The translations under genes were made by a program, and so were the position numbers. Shown here piece by piece: positions 34,217-45,100 of a DNA stretch of 64,000 bases. How positions within the stretch are numbered: position 1 is the first letter of the stretch; every line of letters begins with the position of its first letter. The notes under the pieces are model-generated. The model saw nothing but the letters and a program-made list of their open reading frames with translations, was not told the origin of the DNA and ran no database searches. This DNA is from Rhabdophis nuchalis (lineage: Eukaryota > Chordata > Lepidosauria > Squamata > Natricidae), in the NCBI GenBank assembly GCA_039707465.1, contig CM077643.1, positions 199,789,605 to 199,853,604 on the forward strand, read 5' to 3'.

Positions 34217-34736
34217 GAGGCCTGCATGAGTTGAATCCCCAGTCAATGAAGATTTCAGATCTGATCATCCTTTTATTGTTTTAGTATGTTTTAATTAAAT
34301 AAATTGTTTTATTTATTATGATTTTCCTTTTCCTTTTTGTATGATACAGAGTTTGTATGATTAAACAGTTACACAGTTTGATTTGGATTGCCACATAATT
34401 GCTTCATTAAATAAATGTGGGGGAAATATGATCTATGAATGCTTTGTCTTATACACATTGACTACTAATGTGGAATGAAAAAAAAATCAGATCCCCCTTT
34501 TCTTCATGGCAGGTGATGAAAGGTTCAAAAGCACATCAGTTTCACTATTGACAAAATGAAATCATTCAGCACAGAGCCTTGGCGTTTATCTGACATCAGT
34601 ATGTAAAGAATGAGTATTGAATTTCATCACTGCAGCTTTCAATTGTTTTTATTGTACAAATGTTACCAAACCTTTATTAAATAAATCTATGAGCCTAAAT
34701 ATGTTTTGAAGCTTCATCTTTGCCTCTTGTTTAGAC

Positions 34737-34815
34737 ATATTTGGGTAACAAAGCACATGCTTTGCATTCAGAAGATCCAAAGTTCAATCTTTGGTATCGC
34801 CAGGTATGACTGGAA
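34737..34815 (+). mobile_element. Old tRNA-derived SINE head
   Basis: AGCACATGCTTTGCATTCAG followed by AAAGTTCAATCTTTGG (box B decayed from GGTTCAATCC) and 'CGCCAGGTATGACTGG'. This is the layout of a common squamate tRNA-headed SINE. Box A is worn to GGGTAACAAAGC. Not a working tRNA gene. Confidence 0.5.
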
Positions 34816-35500
34816 TAAATAATTTTGGAAATCTTAGAAGAACTACCTCAATCAACGTGAGCACCCATCTAATCACATTTGGTCTGTTCGATATATCTCC
34901 TGACTTGCTTTCTTTCCTCCTGGATTCCTTCTCATTGCCATGCTTTTCAGTCCGATCACTCTTTTTGTTCCTTGACATGTCCTTGTCTTCAGGGAACAAG
35001 CATAATTTGAAATGTTAATTGAGAAAGAATGGCAGATAGCGCAGCCTTCATTCAGCACATTGGAATAGACACACTGCAGATCAAAGGATCAGTACGTAAG
35101 GCAAGCAAGCAAGCTAGCTATTTCCCCTGGGCCATTATAAATGATCTAAGGCAAACTTGTGAGAACTGCCCGCAGTTCCCATGTTATAAACCAGATCCAT
35201 TCCTTTAAGTTTGAGTTTAGCCATCAGGTAGTCAAATGCTTGTCTTAGTATGTAGTGTGTGTATATATATATTACTTTTCTATGCATAAAAACACTTAAG
35301 AAACACTTCCAAATACATTAAAACACCTTAAACATGATAATATATGCTGTATTGTGTGTATGAGTATGTTACAGCCATAGTAAAAATAATTGCATATATT
35401 ATTGTTATGAATAATCTGTGTATTTGTATGCATGTTTGTACGCAGGTAATACATTATAATGCATTACATTATTTTAATACAACACATTACATATAATAAT
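34816..35500. other. Unannotated AT-rich stretch
   Basis: No gene. A few AT dinucleotide runs near 35260. Confidence 0.5.
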
Positions 35501-35504
35501 AGTA

Positions 35505-35720
35505 CCATTAGTAATAGGCAACTTGGGTGCAATCTCAAACATCTGGAGTACCACCTGAACACCATCAGCATTCATAAAAGCACCACCAATCAATTGAAAA
35601 AAAAAGATTTACTTGGAATAGTTTACCCCCTGTGACAATACTTTTAATGCTATCAAATAACATTTGCCTATCCTGGATCCTTGGAAAGGTCTCAATAGGT
35701 GTGATGGAAAGTAGTCAAGG
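35505..35720 (+). mobile_element. Unclassified LINE-like fragment
   Basis: The + frame around 35519-35600 can be read as 'HLEYHLNTISIHKSTTNQLK', which resembles the C-terminal coding end of a squamate repeat I have seen in other sequences but cannot name with certainty. The rest fades by about 35720. Confidence 0.3.
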
Positions 35721-35979
35721 TGACAAGAGTGAGGGACTCCTTCAAAGAGAGCAAAGAGATAACACAGCTCAAGACATTTTTGGGTGTGTAGAAAGAGACC
35801 AAAGACAGGTTCCACTGATGTCTTGAGTACAGGAAGGGGCATTCATGAAGTAACATTAGATGAACATTAATAATTTTATTATTAAAGATAAGATGACTAT
35901 ATCAGATGATAGGCCTGGTATTGGGGGAGGGTACTATAGAAAATAGCCATCAAGGCAGGTTTGTACAGAGCTTTCATTT

Positions 35980-37415
35980 TCTTGTCAAAAATGGCCTTGT
36001 TGAGGTCTCCAGAATTATATGGTAAATTTTGGTAAACCTCTCTGCTTTAGCATCTTATTCCTCTGAGTTTGCCATCCTTACTTCAGTGACATGAAAGTCT
36101 TTAGCTAAGTCTTTCATCAAACACATTTTCAGCTCTCAAATTTGTTTGTTCCTATTTTCTTCCTTAAATGCTATCATCTGCTACTGTAGTTGCATTGGTC
36201 ACTTCTTCAATATGGGAAACAAATAACTTACATCATTTTCACCTATTTCTAATTGCACTTAACTACCTATATCAACCAACCACAGGATGCCTGGCTTCTG
36301 CAATGTCATGAGTTATAAACTCCTGAAAAACATGAGTGAATTGTGGGCACAATTGTTCACACTCCCTTTCATATTTGACTGTGTCACTTCATCCCAAAAA
36401 TCAGTAATATTTTTGATGGCATCATAGATAGAATACTTCTTTCAGAATTCCCTTAAGCTCATCACATCATCTTGGGTAGCCCTGACTGCTTGTGAAAAAC
36501 TCTTAAGGGCCTTAAAGGAGGCTATGACTCTCTGAGTAGCAATGTACTGTCGGACAGTCAAAATATTATCCTTACAGTGGGGAGAAGGTTATCTAAGTCC
36601 TTGGATGTCCAAATGCATCATTAAGCACAAGGAGAAATTTGAAAGGGGCGTTCTTGGCCAAGTAATAATATTCAATAGCAGGGACAAATGATTCAAGAAT
36701 CTTCAATTGTAACCCAAGCCTTTGTAGTTGCCTTCCAAATAATGGAAGAGTTGCTTTAATGGTATAGCAAAGTGCCCTCGAATTTAAGGAGCACAAACAA
36801 TACATAAGCTCTTGAAATCCCCAGATACATTACCTCCAAGCAGTTATATTTATCCTACCCTTTAATGTGTTATATACATTGGTGCACTTTTTCCCTCTTT
36901 TAAAATGTTGGTCCTTTCAGGCATTATTTTCCCCAAACTAAATATAGTCTCATCTATATTTAATACGTGGTTTGAGGAAAAAACCCTTCCTCAATATATT
37001 TTCCAACATTTCAGAACCAGCATGTTCTGCACTGATATTGTCACTTGGGGCTTCTCCTTCTGTTTTAATCTTACCTAAATTTGCCCTCCCTTTGAAAGGA
37101 TTGAACCTACCCCTACTCACAACAAATTCTTCATCTCAATCACTTTCATGGACTGAACAGTCTTTGAATCTTTTCTTGCAATAAAGTAAGGCTAATAGGC
37201 ATATTACACTGTTTTTGATCGTCTAACCAAATTATCAATAGTCTTTCCATCTCAGTGATTAAACCACTGTGTTGCTTAGTAATTGTTGTAGCTTTTGTCA
37301 GAGCAGGGCCTTTCACATGCTCCAATATTCTCACTTTATCCTTTAAAATTGTTCCAATCAATACTGACTGTATCCACACACATATCCAAAGAAAGATGGT
37401 GATCACTTCATTATT
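35980..37415 (-). pseudogene. Tigger/pogo-type transposase relic
   Basis: This is a cut-and-paste transposase of the pogo branch of Tc1/mariner, decayed by stops and frameshifts. From the 5' side (high coordinates): a CENP-B-like DNA-binding part at 37406-37146 ('KVRILEHVKGPALTKATTIT', 'GLITEMERLLIIWLDDQKQC'), then 'SRGRFNPFKGRANLGKIKTE', then at about 36950 the codons for 'NIDETIFSLG' with the first catalytic Asp, then near 36640 'APFKFLLVLNDAFGHP' (second Asp region), and near 36500-36400 'VIASFKALKSFSQAVRATQD' and 'YSIYDAIKNITDFWDEVTQS'. The order matches human TIGD-type proteins along almost the whole length. Terminal repeats were not found. Confidence 0.85.
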
Positions 37416-37419
37416 TCCA

Positions 37420-38938
37420 CTTTATTTTCAATCATGATTTCCCCCTTTTTCCTTGATATATCAACAGCACATGCATTGGATTTATGTTTCAGAGGCAGAG
37501 TTACAAGGGTAAGTAAGGGGGGGGGGGAATTAAGACAAGTACTAAGTTACACACTCAACACAGTATTAATGGCAAGGTAATCTGATTTAAAATGGGAGAT
37601 AACTTTCTATTTTTCAAGCCAATGACTTGCTAAAGCCACACAATGTTTTAATGAGCATCAAGTAGTGTGTGCATTGGTTATTATGAACCATTGTATTTAA
37701 CCTAAATTTGGAATATAATAAGCCTTATGGCAGTATATATGTAAGTGCAAACTGATATAACATGCATGATCTTAACCCAGGGACTGTCTGTAATAGAAAC
37801 ACATTTCATTGTTTTACATAAATATAATGTAAATGGAGATTTCAGTTATTTTGTACATAAATGTATGGTGTACTGTATATTATTAGAAAATGTTTTTTTT
37901 AAACAAACAGAATCTAATGAGACCCATTTCTGGCATTTTCAGATTTAAATAGCACACATTTACCTGCCCCTCCCAAGATGCACCAGTTAGTACTGAGATT
38001 GAGAAGGAAGATTTCTTTATCAGCATCATTGCTAAAAATAAGATGAATAATGTTTGTATTTTTTAAATTGAGTTTTTAATACTCTCCACTAGCCATTTAC
38101 ATTGCTTGTGTAACCAAAGATCCCCCAGTAAGTAAAAAGAGGAATGAAAAGATTATTTATTCACTTGACATGTCCTTGAATATTTCTCATCAGTTATAGT
38201 ATATTGTGCTCCTGACTAGTTAGGATACGTGACCGTCTCAGAAAATACGTAGTGATGCTAAAAGTAGTCAACCATAACTATGATTTTATCTCCACTGCAT
38301 GATCACTGATTGTATGGGGTGATCTCAGAAGTCCACCAGAGAAAAGGGAAAAATATGAAGGAGGAAACTGAGCAAAACTTGAATCCTTAAGAGTAGTTGG
38401 CCTTCTCTGGATGGAAATTAGCAAATAGATGAGATAGAAATGGAGATGTAGATGGAGGGAGAGGGAGGGAGGAAGGGAGACAGAGAAAGAGATCCTGACC
38501 CACAACATATAGCACAACAGCTGACTTCCTACTTCTATTTAGTCTACATGCATATATCAGTCTTAATCCAGGACCTGTTACTTCTGTTGCTGGTCCATGA
38601 TAGGGGTTATTCGCTTTTTTTTTTTTTTAAGAAAAGGTTAATATTTTTCTATCTTCTCTATAACAATAAAAGCTCTTGATTAAATAAGCATTTTAGCTTG
38701 CCCTTCCAGCCAAACAATTTAATTTCAGTTTGGGAAAATCAAGGCCAACATTTGCCTGCTCAGTTGGAAAGCTAAATACTATTTGGAGAGTTTTCATGCC
38801 TTCCTTGCCAAAAATTGTAGTGAATAGGACACACACAGAGCTTAAGCCCTTGCCACTTGTGGAAATCTTCCAAATCTCTGCTTTAATGCTGGAAAACTAC
38901 GTGGAAGATACAGGTGCATCCAACAATTATTTTATATA
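37420..38938. other. Unannotated AT-rich stretch
   Basis: I find no gene or transposon. A G run at about 37519, GGAGGGA-rich patch near 38450-38490. Confidence 0.5.
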
Positions 38939-38940
38939 AG

Positions 38941-39158
38941 CCATGGTGGCGCAGTAGATAGAATGCAGTACTGCAGGCTACTTCTGCTGACTGCTGGCTG
39001 CCTACAGCTTGGCAGTTCAATCCTCACCGGCTCATGGTTGACCCATTCTTCCATCCGTCAGTAAAATGAGGACCCAGATTGTTGGGGGCAATGCTGATTC
39101 TGTAAATCACTTAGAGGGGGCTGTAAATCACTGTGAAATAGTGCTTTTATTATCACAT
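38941..39158 (+). mobile_element. Sauria-type SINE, tail missing
   Basis: Head GTGGCGCAGTAGATAGAATG, then 'GCAGTACTGCAGGCTACTTC', box B 'GGCAGTTCAATCC', 'CAGTAAAATGAGGACCCAGA' and 'TTGTTGGGGGCAATGCTGAT'. The GCTATTGCTATT tail is gone. Best-preserved box B of the Sauria copies here. Confidence 0.88.
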
Positions 39159-39472
39159 TTTTTTGCTTCCCTGCTTTAAAATCTCTGCTCATCTTTCAGA
39201 AACAATAAAGATCACTGAATAAACTGCTCATACACATAAAGAAAGACTTTTGGAATATAATATTATGTAACATTTCCAATTAATAAAGCAGAGAGAATGT
39301 TAACATATAAAAAATATAAGATCAATTAAAATCCATGAAAATATGATTGATTTATAATTTGTACTTTTGCTCCTACTTCCTCTTTTCTTACTGCTTCACA
39401 TTTTCTCTATTTCCCCTTATAGCAATGCTTTCCCACTCACTTATATAGGAATAAAGAGACAGCACAGGATCT

Positions 39473-39530
39473 TTCCGTTTGGGTCCGTTTGGAGAAGGGC
39501 GGGGTATAAATATAATAAATATAAATATTT
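39473..39530 (+). mobile_element. Minimal L2-type 3' end
   Basis: GGGTCCGTTTGGAGAAGGGC, then GGGGTATAAATATAATAAAT: only the last ~50 bp of an L2 3' end and tail. Confidence 0.5.
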
Positions 39531-39791
39531 GGACAAATGAGTCACAGTTTGGTTAATAAAAACAAAGCTCCGCAAAAAGAGCTAATCAGCAGGTGAGAGT
39601 GAGCCCTTTATTTTCTTTTTCTTTCTAACTTATGCAACTTTATTTATGTATTTAAATATACTTTATTTAACCTGGAAGGAAGAGGGAGCAGGTTTGTCTG
39701 TTCTCTGGGTGACCTTACCCTTGAGTTATTAGGCTGATTAAAGGCCTAATGGGTTGCAGGATTGTTAAATAATGTTTAAAAGGGTGGGTGA

Positions 39792-39866
39792 TACACACAC
39801 ACACACACTGTGTGTGAGAGAGAGAGAAAGAGAGAAAGAGAAAGAGAGAGGGAGATTGTGTGTGTA
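39792..39866. repeat. (CA)n(TG)n(GA)n compound repeat
   Basis: A CA run meets a TG run and continues into an impure GA run, ending in TGTGTGTG. Confidence 0.9.
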
Positions 39867-40231
39867 AAATCTTTATTCCATTTCAAATTTTAAAATACAA
39901 ATTATCAAACAAGGAAAGAAGGGAGGGCAATAAAGAATAGATTAAAAAGTGTCAAAAATATATCAAGCAAATATATAACACAAATATCTCTGACTTTTTG
40001 TAGTACAGAAATAATAATAGGATTATTTGTCTTTAAGCTTAAATGAATATCATCAATCTCTAAAATAATACTAATCAATATTCTAAAAAATCAGGACCTA
40101 TAATAATGTTCACTTAATTTTAATCTAACATAGAATAAATTGTCAAAAAATAATCATATATTTAAATAACTACAATATTTCTCTAGCAAATTAAATCAAA
40201 TCCCAAAGTCAAAAAATTATCTTTCTCCTTA

Positions 40232-40325
40232 TCTTGTGTAATCTATGGAGATTCTCAGTTAACCAGGTGATAGTTTTCCCAAAGGTGCTTGTTCAAAAGG
40301 CAACTAGACTTTCTTGGTAAGAACA
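40232..40325 (-). repeat. Unclassified interspersed repeat end, copy 3
   Basis: AATCTATGGAGATTCTCAGT and 'CCCAAAGGTGCTTGTTCAAA' are the inverse of the ends at 24440-24483 and 48430-48486. Here it is within what I take to be an L1 3' UTR. Confidence 0.5.
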
Positions 40326-40455
40326 AGAAATATTGGAGTTCTGTAAGAACAAAGGAAGTCCATTTGCTTTTTCCTTACCTTGTAAGGAATCTAACAGTGC
40401 TCTCCAAGTTGTGAAAAATTTAATCAGGTTTTTGTCTTTACGGGAAACAGTCAAT

Positions 40456-40705
40456 TTTAGGGTTTAGGTTTAGGTTTATTGGATTTATATGCCGCCCTTC
40501 TCCCAAAGGACTCAGGGCGGCATATAACATAAAAACACATATTACAAAAGTTAAAAAGGGAGATTAAATAGAATATCCCAAAAACCCAATTGATATTTAC
40601 AATGAAATTTAAAAATTAAATTAAAATTAACAATTAAAATTAATCATTTATTGTATTCAGGCCAGGCCAGGCTGGCTTGCTGAAAAAGCCAACTTTTGCC
40701 ATCTC
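40456..40705 (-). mobile_element. L2-type LINE 3' end (copy e) inside the L1 relic
   Basis: From the low side a TTTAGG-rich tail, 'TTATATGCCGCCCTTCTCCC', 'GGACTCAGGGCGGCATATAA', A-rich 3' UTR, and the last codons 'FQQASLA...'-like at 40665-40705. It splits the L1 ORF2 frame. Confidence 0.75.
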
Positions 40706-41269
40706 AGCCAGCAAAATCCATTCTTCCACTGTGCGTATATATTCCTCTTTCCATCTTTGGATGTATAGCAACCTTGCTAGTGATATCATATATAAAAACA
40801 AATCCTTTGTTTTATTTTCATCTGTTTATCTACCATTCCTAAAATAAATCTTGAGGTTTCAAGATTACATTCATTTTCAAAGTTTAACCAATATAAATAT
40901 CAGATTCCAAAATGTCCACCAAAAGTGATAAAAGCTATCTTCAGATGTATTACATTTCCAACATTTGTTGAAGACTCACTTATACATCTTTGATAAATTA
41001 TCAGAAGTTAAATACCATCAATGTATCATTTTATAAACATTTTCTTTATCATTTAACATAGGTAAATTTTAAACCTTGTGTTTGTATAATTTTCCCATTG
41101 ATCTAGCATAATAAAAATTTGTAGCCCATTTAACCATACAATCTTTCATATATTCATCTTCAAGATTACATTTCAATAACTTTTTATAAACTTTTACAAG
41201 TAGATGCTCATAAATTGTTCTTCAATTTTTTGATCTGCATATTTTAACAAATAGTACTCTGTACTCTGT

Positions 41270-41347
41270 TTGTTTTTATTGTTTTTTAATTCTCCTGTGC
41301 CCTGCCTCGAGTCCCTCTGGGGAGAGAGAGCAGGCTATAAATAAAAA

Positions 41348-41414
<67 letters not shown>
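41270..41414 (+). mobile_element. LINE 3' end with (ATT)n tail
   Basis: CTGTGCCCTGCCTCGAGTCC and 'GAGAGAGAGCAGGCTATAAA' match the end at 4740-4917; the tail is about 22 ATT units (41348-41414). Confidence 0.65.
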
Positions 41415-41415
<1 letters not shown>

Positions 41416-41799
41416 ATATTTTAAATCTGTCAGGCAATTGCATATGCAATACACAAACCAGTGACAAGTATAACCTTCCTTTTCCAATTCTTTTCTCATT
41501 TTGAGTCTAAAATGCATATCATCATGAACCAACAAGTTAGCATATAGCAGCTCCAACTTATTTCCAGGTAATAAAATTACTTTTCACCATATGCCTCAGG
41601 ATGCTTATTAGTTGAGCACATTACCTCTATGATGCCCAATTGGAGGACAACTTAGGTTTAACTGACCTCATGCTGTTAGCTAATTAACGCAAAGAAGCTC
41701 CAATATAGATGGTTAAGAAGTACACACGGCTAGCAGTGTAGTTTTCTTCTAAACAGAGTGATTTCTTCATATTTTCCTAATGGACAATCGCTTAAATAT

Positions 41800-42405
41800 G
41801 AGCCAGTAGTGTGCTGCAGCTGCCAAAAATACCAATGCAATCCTAGGCTGCATTAACAGAGGGATAGAATCATGTGAAGTATTAGTTCCATTTTATAATG
41901 CTTTGGTAAGACCAACATGGAATATTGCATGCAGTTTTGGCCACCACAATATGAAAAAGATGTAGAGACTCTAGAAAGTGTGCAGAAAAGAGCAACAAAG
42001 ATGATTAAGGGACAAAAAGCTAAAACATATGAAGAACTGAATATGTTTAATTTAATGAAAAGAAGGACTAGGGATGAATTGATAGCAGTGTTCCAATATC
42101 TAAGGGGCTGCCACAAAGAAAAAGAGGTCAATCTATTCTCCAAATAGATGAAGAGGCAGAACAAGAAGCAATAGGTAGAAACTAATCAAGGAGAGAACCA
42201 ACCTAAAGAGAAATTTCCTGACAGTTAGAACAGTTAATCAGTGGAACAACTTGCCTCCAGAATTTGTGGGTACTCCAAAACTGGAGGTTTTTAAGACCAG
42301 ATTGGACAACCATTTGTCTGAAATGTTATAGGGCTTCCTGCTAGAGCAAGACGTTAGATTAGAGGACCTCCAAGGTCCTTTCAACTCTTGTTATTCTATT
42401 ATCTA
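41800..42405 (+). mobile_element. CR1 LINE 3' end (copy a)
   Basis: The + strand gives worn CR1 C-terminal peptide: 'MEYCMQFWPPQYEKDVETLE', 'SVQKRATKMIKGQKAKTYEE', 'LIAVFQYLRGCHKEKEV', and then the 3' end 'GGACCTCCAAGGTCCTTTCA' and ATTCTATTATC, the short octamer-like repeat end of CR1. 5' truncated, as usual for CR1. Confidence 0.88.
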
Positions 42406-42603
42406 ATGTTTTTAGTTTTAATGAACATCTCCTTCTCTAACCTCCTTTTAAAGAAGTTCTGACTATCGATAGATACTTGGTGTCTGTTTGCTTCATGTCT
42501 CTCTGTACAGCCTTTCAACTAACTCATTTTCTTCAATGTGCACCTGAAATTATTTAAACTAAGTAGCACAAGATGTGGGAGGACTTCTGGCTTCTGGCGG
42601 TGA

Positions 42604-42627
42604 CGGTCGAGTCCTGGGACTCGACCG
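42604..42627 (+). promoter_or_regulatory. Hairpin at the 5' end of the ORF1-only element
   Basis: CGGTCGAGTCC, TG, then the exact reverse complement GGACTCGACCG, 25 nt from the element start. In the RNA this would form a strong stem at the 5' end. A role in translation, packaging or promoter function is inference only. Confidence 0.7.
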
Positions 42628-43425
42628 CCGTTTTGTTCTTTTCCCGGCCCCAAACGGGGCGGGGGGTGCCTTTTTAGGGACCCCCCCGTAAGGTCGGCTT
42701 GCCTGGACCTTTCCTAGCCTGGCGGCGGCCGGGGAAGATCCTTGTCTTCAACCTAGGAGGGAGAAGACATGTTGCGGGGGGCTCGGTTCCCTTCGCCAAC
42801 GGAGGATGGGAGCAAATAGCTGATCAGGAGAGAGCTGGATCGCTTGAATCGGATGGCTTTGCCGGGACTCTGGCGGCGAGGTGGACTGTAAGTGACTTTG
42901 ACTCTTTTTTGCTGGCAGCTTTCACTATAAGAAACGACCCCCCCCCCCCCTCGGATTTACAGCAGTGGCGTTTTGAAATGGCTCCTCGAGCGCGAGGAAG
43001 CGGATATTTCTCATCCGGACTTTGCTGAAGAAGTGAAAGTCTTTTGCGGTTTGTTTCTAGCTATATAGTATCAAAGTCTTGCTACAATGAAACAATTTCC
43101 TTTGCTGTTTTCTCTGGCTGGCTCCCAGATTGGGCGGGGGAAGATGGCCTCCCTTTGTTCTTAAATGACTATTCTTCATGGAAAATTTCCGACATTCCTT
43201 TGTGACCTGGACTGTCTCTCTCTACTAATGGAAGATTTCTGACAAATGATTAATTGATTCCTTCCTTGGAGTGCCTTCTTTGTCTTCATAATTGACTGGA
43301 AAATTTGCCCTTTTCTCTGGATTTTACAACTTTTACAACTTTGAAATGAACTTTGCCTCTGGACTTGCTCCACCGACCGCACCCAAAAAACGCCATCTTA
43401 GTGGCACTGATTTAAACAGCTCACC

Positions 43426-44280
43426 ATGGCTTCCAAAAAGCAGCCAGAAAAACCAGACACAGATGCAAGATTAACAGCTATGGAAGAAGTGTTACACTCT
43501 TTGGTACTGGAAATTAAAGAGCTTAGAAAAGACCACTGCAGTTCCAAATTAGAGCTTTTGGAGACACAGAAGAAATTGATGCAGAACACACAGAAGACTG
43601 AAGAATTAGAACTGGGGCTGGCTGGGGCAAAGGGAGAGCTCAAAAATGTTAATACTGAAATTGGAGATTTAACTGGTCATATGTCTAGGATGGATTTTGA
43701 AAGGATGTCATATTTTTTAAGATTTCAGAATATTCCTGAAGAATCTGGTGAATGTCTCCCTGATCTTATGAGCACAATTTTAGCAGACTATTTACACAAA
43801 CCTAAGGAAGAGATCAGGGGGGACATTGACCTGGTTTATAGAATAAATTCAGCATATGCCAGGATAAATGAACTACCCAGAGAGATACATATTAAATTTG
43901 TTAGAAGGTCTACTAGGGAGGGAATACTGAGGGCGCAGAGAGAGGGTCCGTTAATTTACCAACAAAAGGAAGTTGCTATCTTGAAGCAGATCCCGAAAAA
44001 GATTAGAGAGGTGAGGAGGAAATATTCCTTCTTATCTAAAAAATTGTTTAAACAAGGGATTTGGTTCAAGTGGGTGATGCCAGAAGGGATGTTGGTGTTC
44101 TGGGAAGGAGGAAGAGTAAGGATTAAAACAATTGCTGAGGCGGAAGCCTTTCTTAAAAAATATTCCTCAATCCTGGAGGATGAAACTGGAGGAGCAGAGG
44201 GGGCCACGGCCTCGCCCACTGGGGGCCAGGGAGGAGAACCAGAAGATACAATTGCTAAGAGACTTAGATCTAAAAAATGA
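43426..44280 (+). CDS. L1 ORF1p-like protein, intact, 284 aa
   Basis: In L1 elements ORF1p is a trimeric RNA-binding chaperone that coats the element RNA in the cytoplasm. The start is the ATG at 43426 in a good context (CTCACCATGG). Residues about 16-88 are rich in Leu/Glu/Lys heptads, a coiled coil ('LTAMEEVLHSLVLEIKELRK'). Residues 95-180 form the RRM-like part ('YFLRFQNIPEESGECLPDLM', 'PREIHIKFVRRSTREGILRA'). Residues 180-255 are the C-terminal domain ('KKIREVRRKYSFLSKKLFKQ', 'MLVFWEGGRVRIKTIAEAEA'). The tail is Gly/Glu-rich and ends AKRLRSKK, a basic patch. The frame has no stop or shift, so the copy looks young. Confidence 0.88.
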   Translation: MASKKQPEKPDTDARLTAMEEVLHSLVLEIKELRKDHCSSKLELLETQKKLMQNTQKTEELELGLAGAKGELKNVNTEIGDLTGHMSRMDFERMSYFLRFQNIPEESGECLPDLMSTILADYLHKPKEEIRGDIDLVYRINSAYARINELPREIHIKFVRRSTREGILRAQREGPLIYQQKEVAILKQIPKKIREVRRKYSFLSKKLFKQGIWFKWVMPEGMLVFWEGGRVRIKTIAEAEAFLKKYSSILEDETGGAEGATASPTGGQGGEPEDTIAKRLRSKK

Positions 44281-45100
44281 CTTTTTTAATACAGTATAAC
44301 TTTTGTTTGGATGTTTGTATACGATTGCTAGCATAGAATTTATAACGATGTATGCACTTCTATTCACCTTGTAGTATTATTGAAATATATATTACCTATG
44401 TTTTGTCAAGAAGCCCCAGAGGGGGCCAACGATTTCGACGTGAAAGTTCTCAAAATATTTCCTTATTTCACCTTACCCTACCCTACTCGAAAAAATTGTA
44501 AAACTCAATAAAACTTTTTCAATAAAAAAAAAAAAGATGTGGAAGATCTCTGCTCAGTTTATCCCTCCCCTGGCCATTGGCTGTTTACACCACTTCCTTA
44601 TGATCCAGCACAAGGAACAAATGTCACTTGAGCTGAGAAGATATTACAAAGCCACAGTTCATGATGGTACACAGAGATGAGTTCAATCCCATAAGAATGG
44701 AGTCTATACAAAAAATAAAAAAATAAAACACCGTGTGTTAATTCACACAGACACACAGTCCTTAACTCTTCTCCTGCTCATATCATCACGACTGATTTTA
44801 CTTCTAAAACATTTAGTAAAAGAGGAGATTGGCCAGGGGCCACTTTGAAGTAATGTGCTATGTATGGAAAGGACACCTTGTTTAGTATAACATCTAAACA
44901 AAGAGAGAAGCACCTACATTTCACTGAAATGCTTCTTAAATACCATATTTCCCTGTGCACTTTGCAGATGAAGAGAGACTCACATGAGAGAGAAATAAAG
45001 AATCATCATCATAAAAAAGTGGCAATGGATAAGCAAATATTCAATTTTCTATTCAGTCTTGTATTTCAAGGACTCCACTGAGCTAGAGCTGGCTCCTATT

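Larger units (their letters stand above)
39870..41262 (-). pseudogene. L1-type ORF2 C-terminus and 3' UTR, interrupted by L2
   Basis: Read on the minus strand from 41262: worn coding sequence including 'KCWKCNTSEDSFYHFWWTFW' (the Cys/His-containing ORF2 C-terminal region, normally C-x2-C...H-x-W-W), 'LLYIQRWKEEYIRTVEEWIL', then 'LAEMAKV', at which point an L2 3' end (40456-40705) breaks in, and then 'DKNLIKFFTTWRALLDSLQG', the usual last segment of L1 ORF2. Further 3' is untranslated. Several stops make it inactive. The direction is opposite to the ORF1-only element at 42.6 kb, so the two are not one element. Confidence 0.75.
42579..44533 (+). mobile_element. L1-type ORF1-only retrotransposon, apparently full length (copy 2)
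   Basis: It is bounded by AAGATGTGG on both sides (42570-42578 and 44534-44542; the first A may belong to the tail). The parts in order are a GC-rich 5' region of about 850 bp that begins GAGGACTTCTGGCTTCTGGC, an intact ORF1 (43426-44280), about 240 bp of 3' UTR with two poly(A) signals (AATAAAA), and a poly(A) tail. There is no ORF2. A duplication plus poly(A) shows insertion by L1-type target-primed reverse transcription. The order is that of mammalian HAL1 ('half-L1') elements. An L1 that lost ORF2 by deletion or splicing before insertion is the alternative. Confidence 0.85.

Noticed and set aside
40455..40480. Telomere-like TTTAGG repeat
   Set aside because: Only two or three units, and it is the tail side of an L2 copy; vertebrate telomeres are TTAGGG.
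42699..43028. 109-codon frame in the 5' region of the ORF1-only element, a possible extra ORF
   Set aside because: No sign of a domain and GC-rich sequence is open by chance; mammalian ORF0 is antisense. Not supported.
43398..43643. Antisense frames across ORF1 (also 43956-44219)
   Set aside because: Shadows of the coding ORF1.
44781..44960. Possible ORF downstream of the ORF1-only element as a lost ORF2
   Set aside because: It lies beyond the poly(A) tail and target duplication and has no endonuclease or reverse transcriptase motif.
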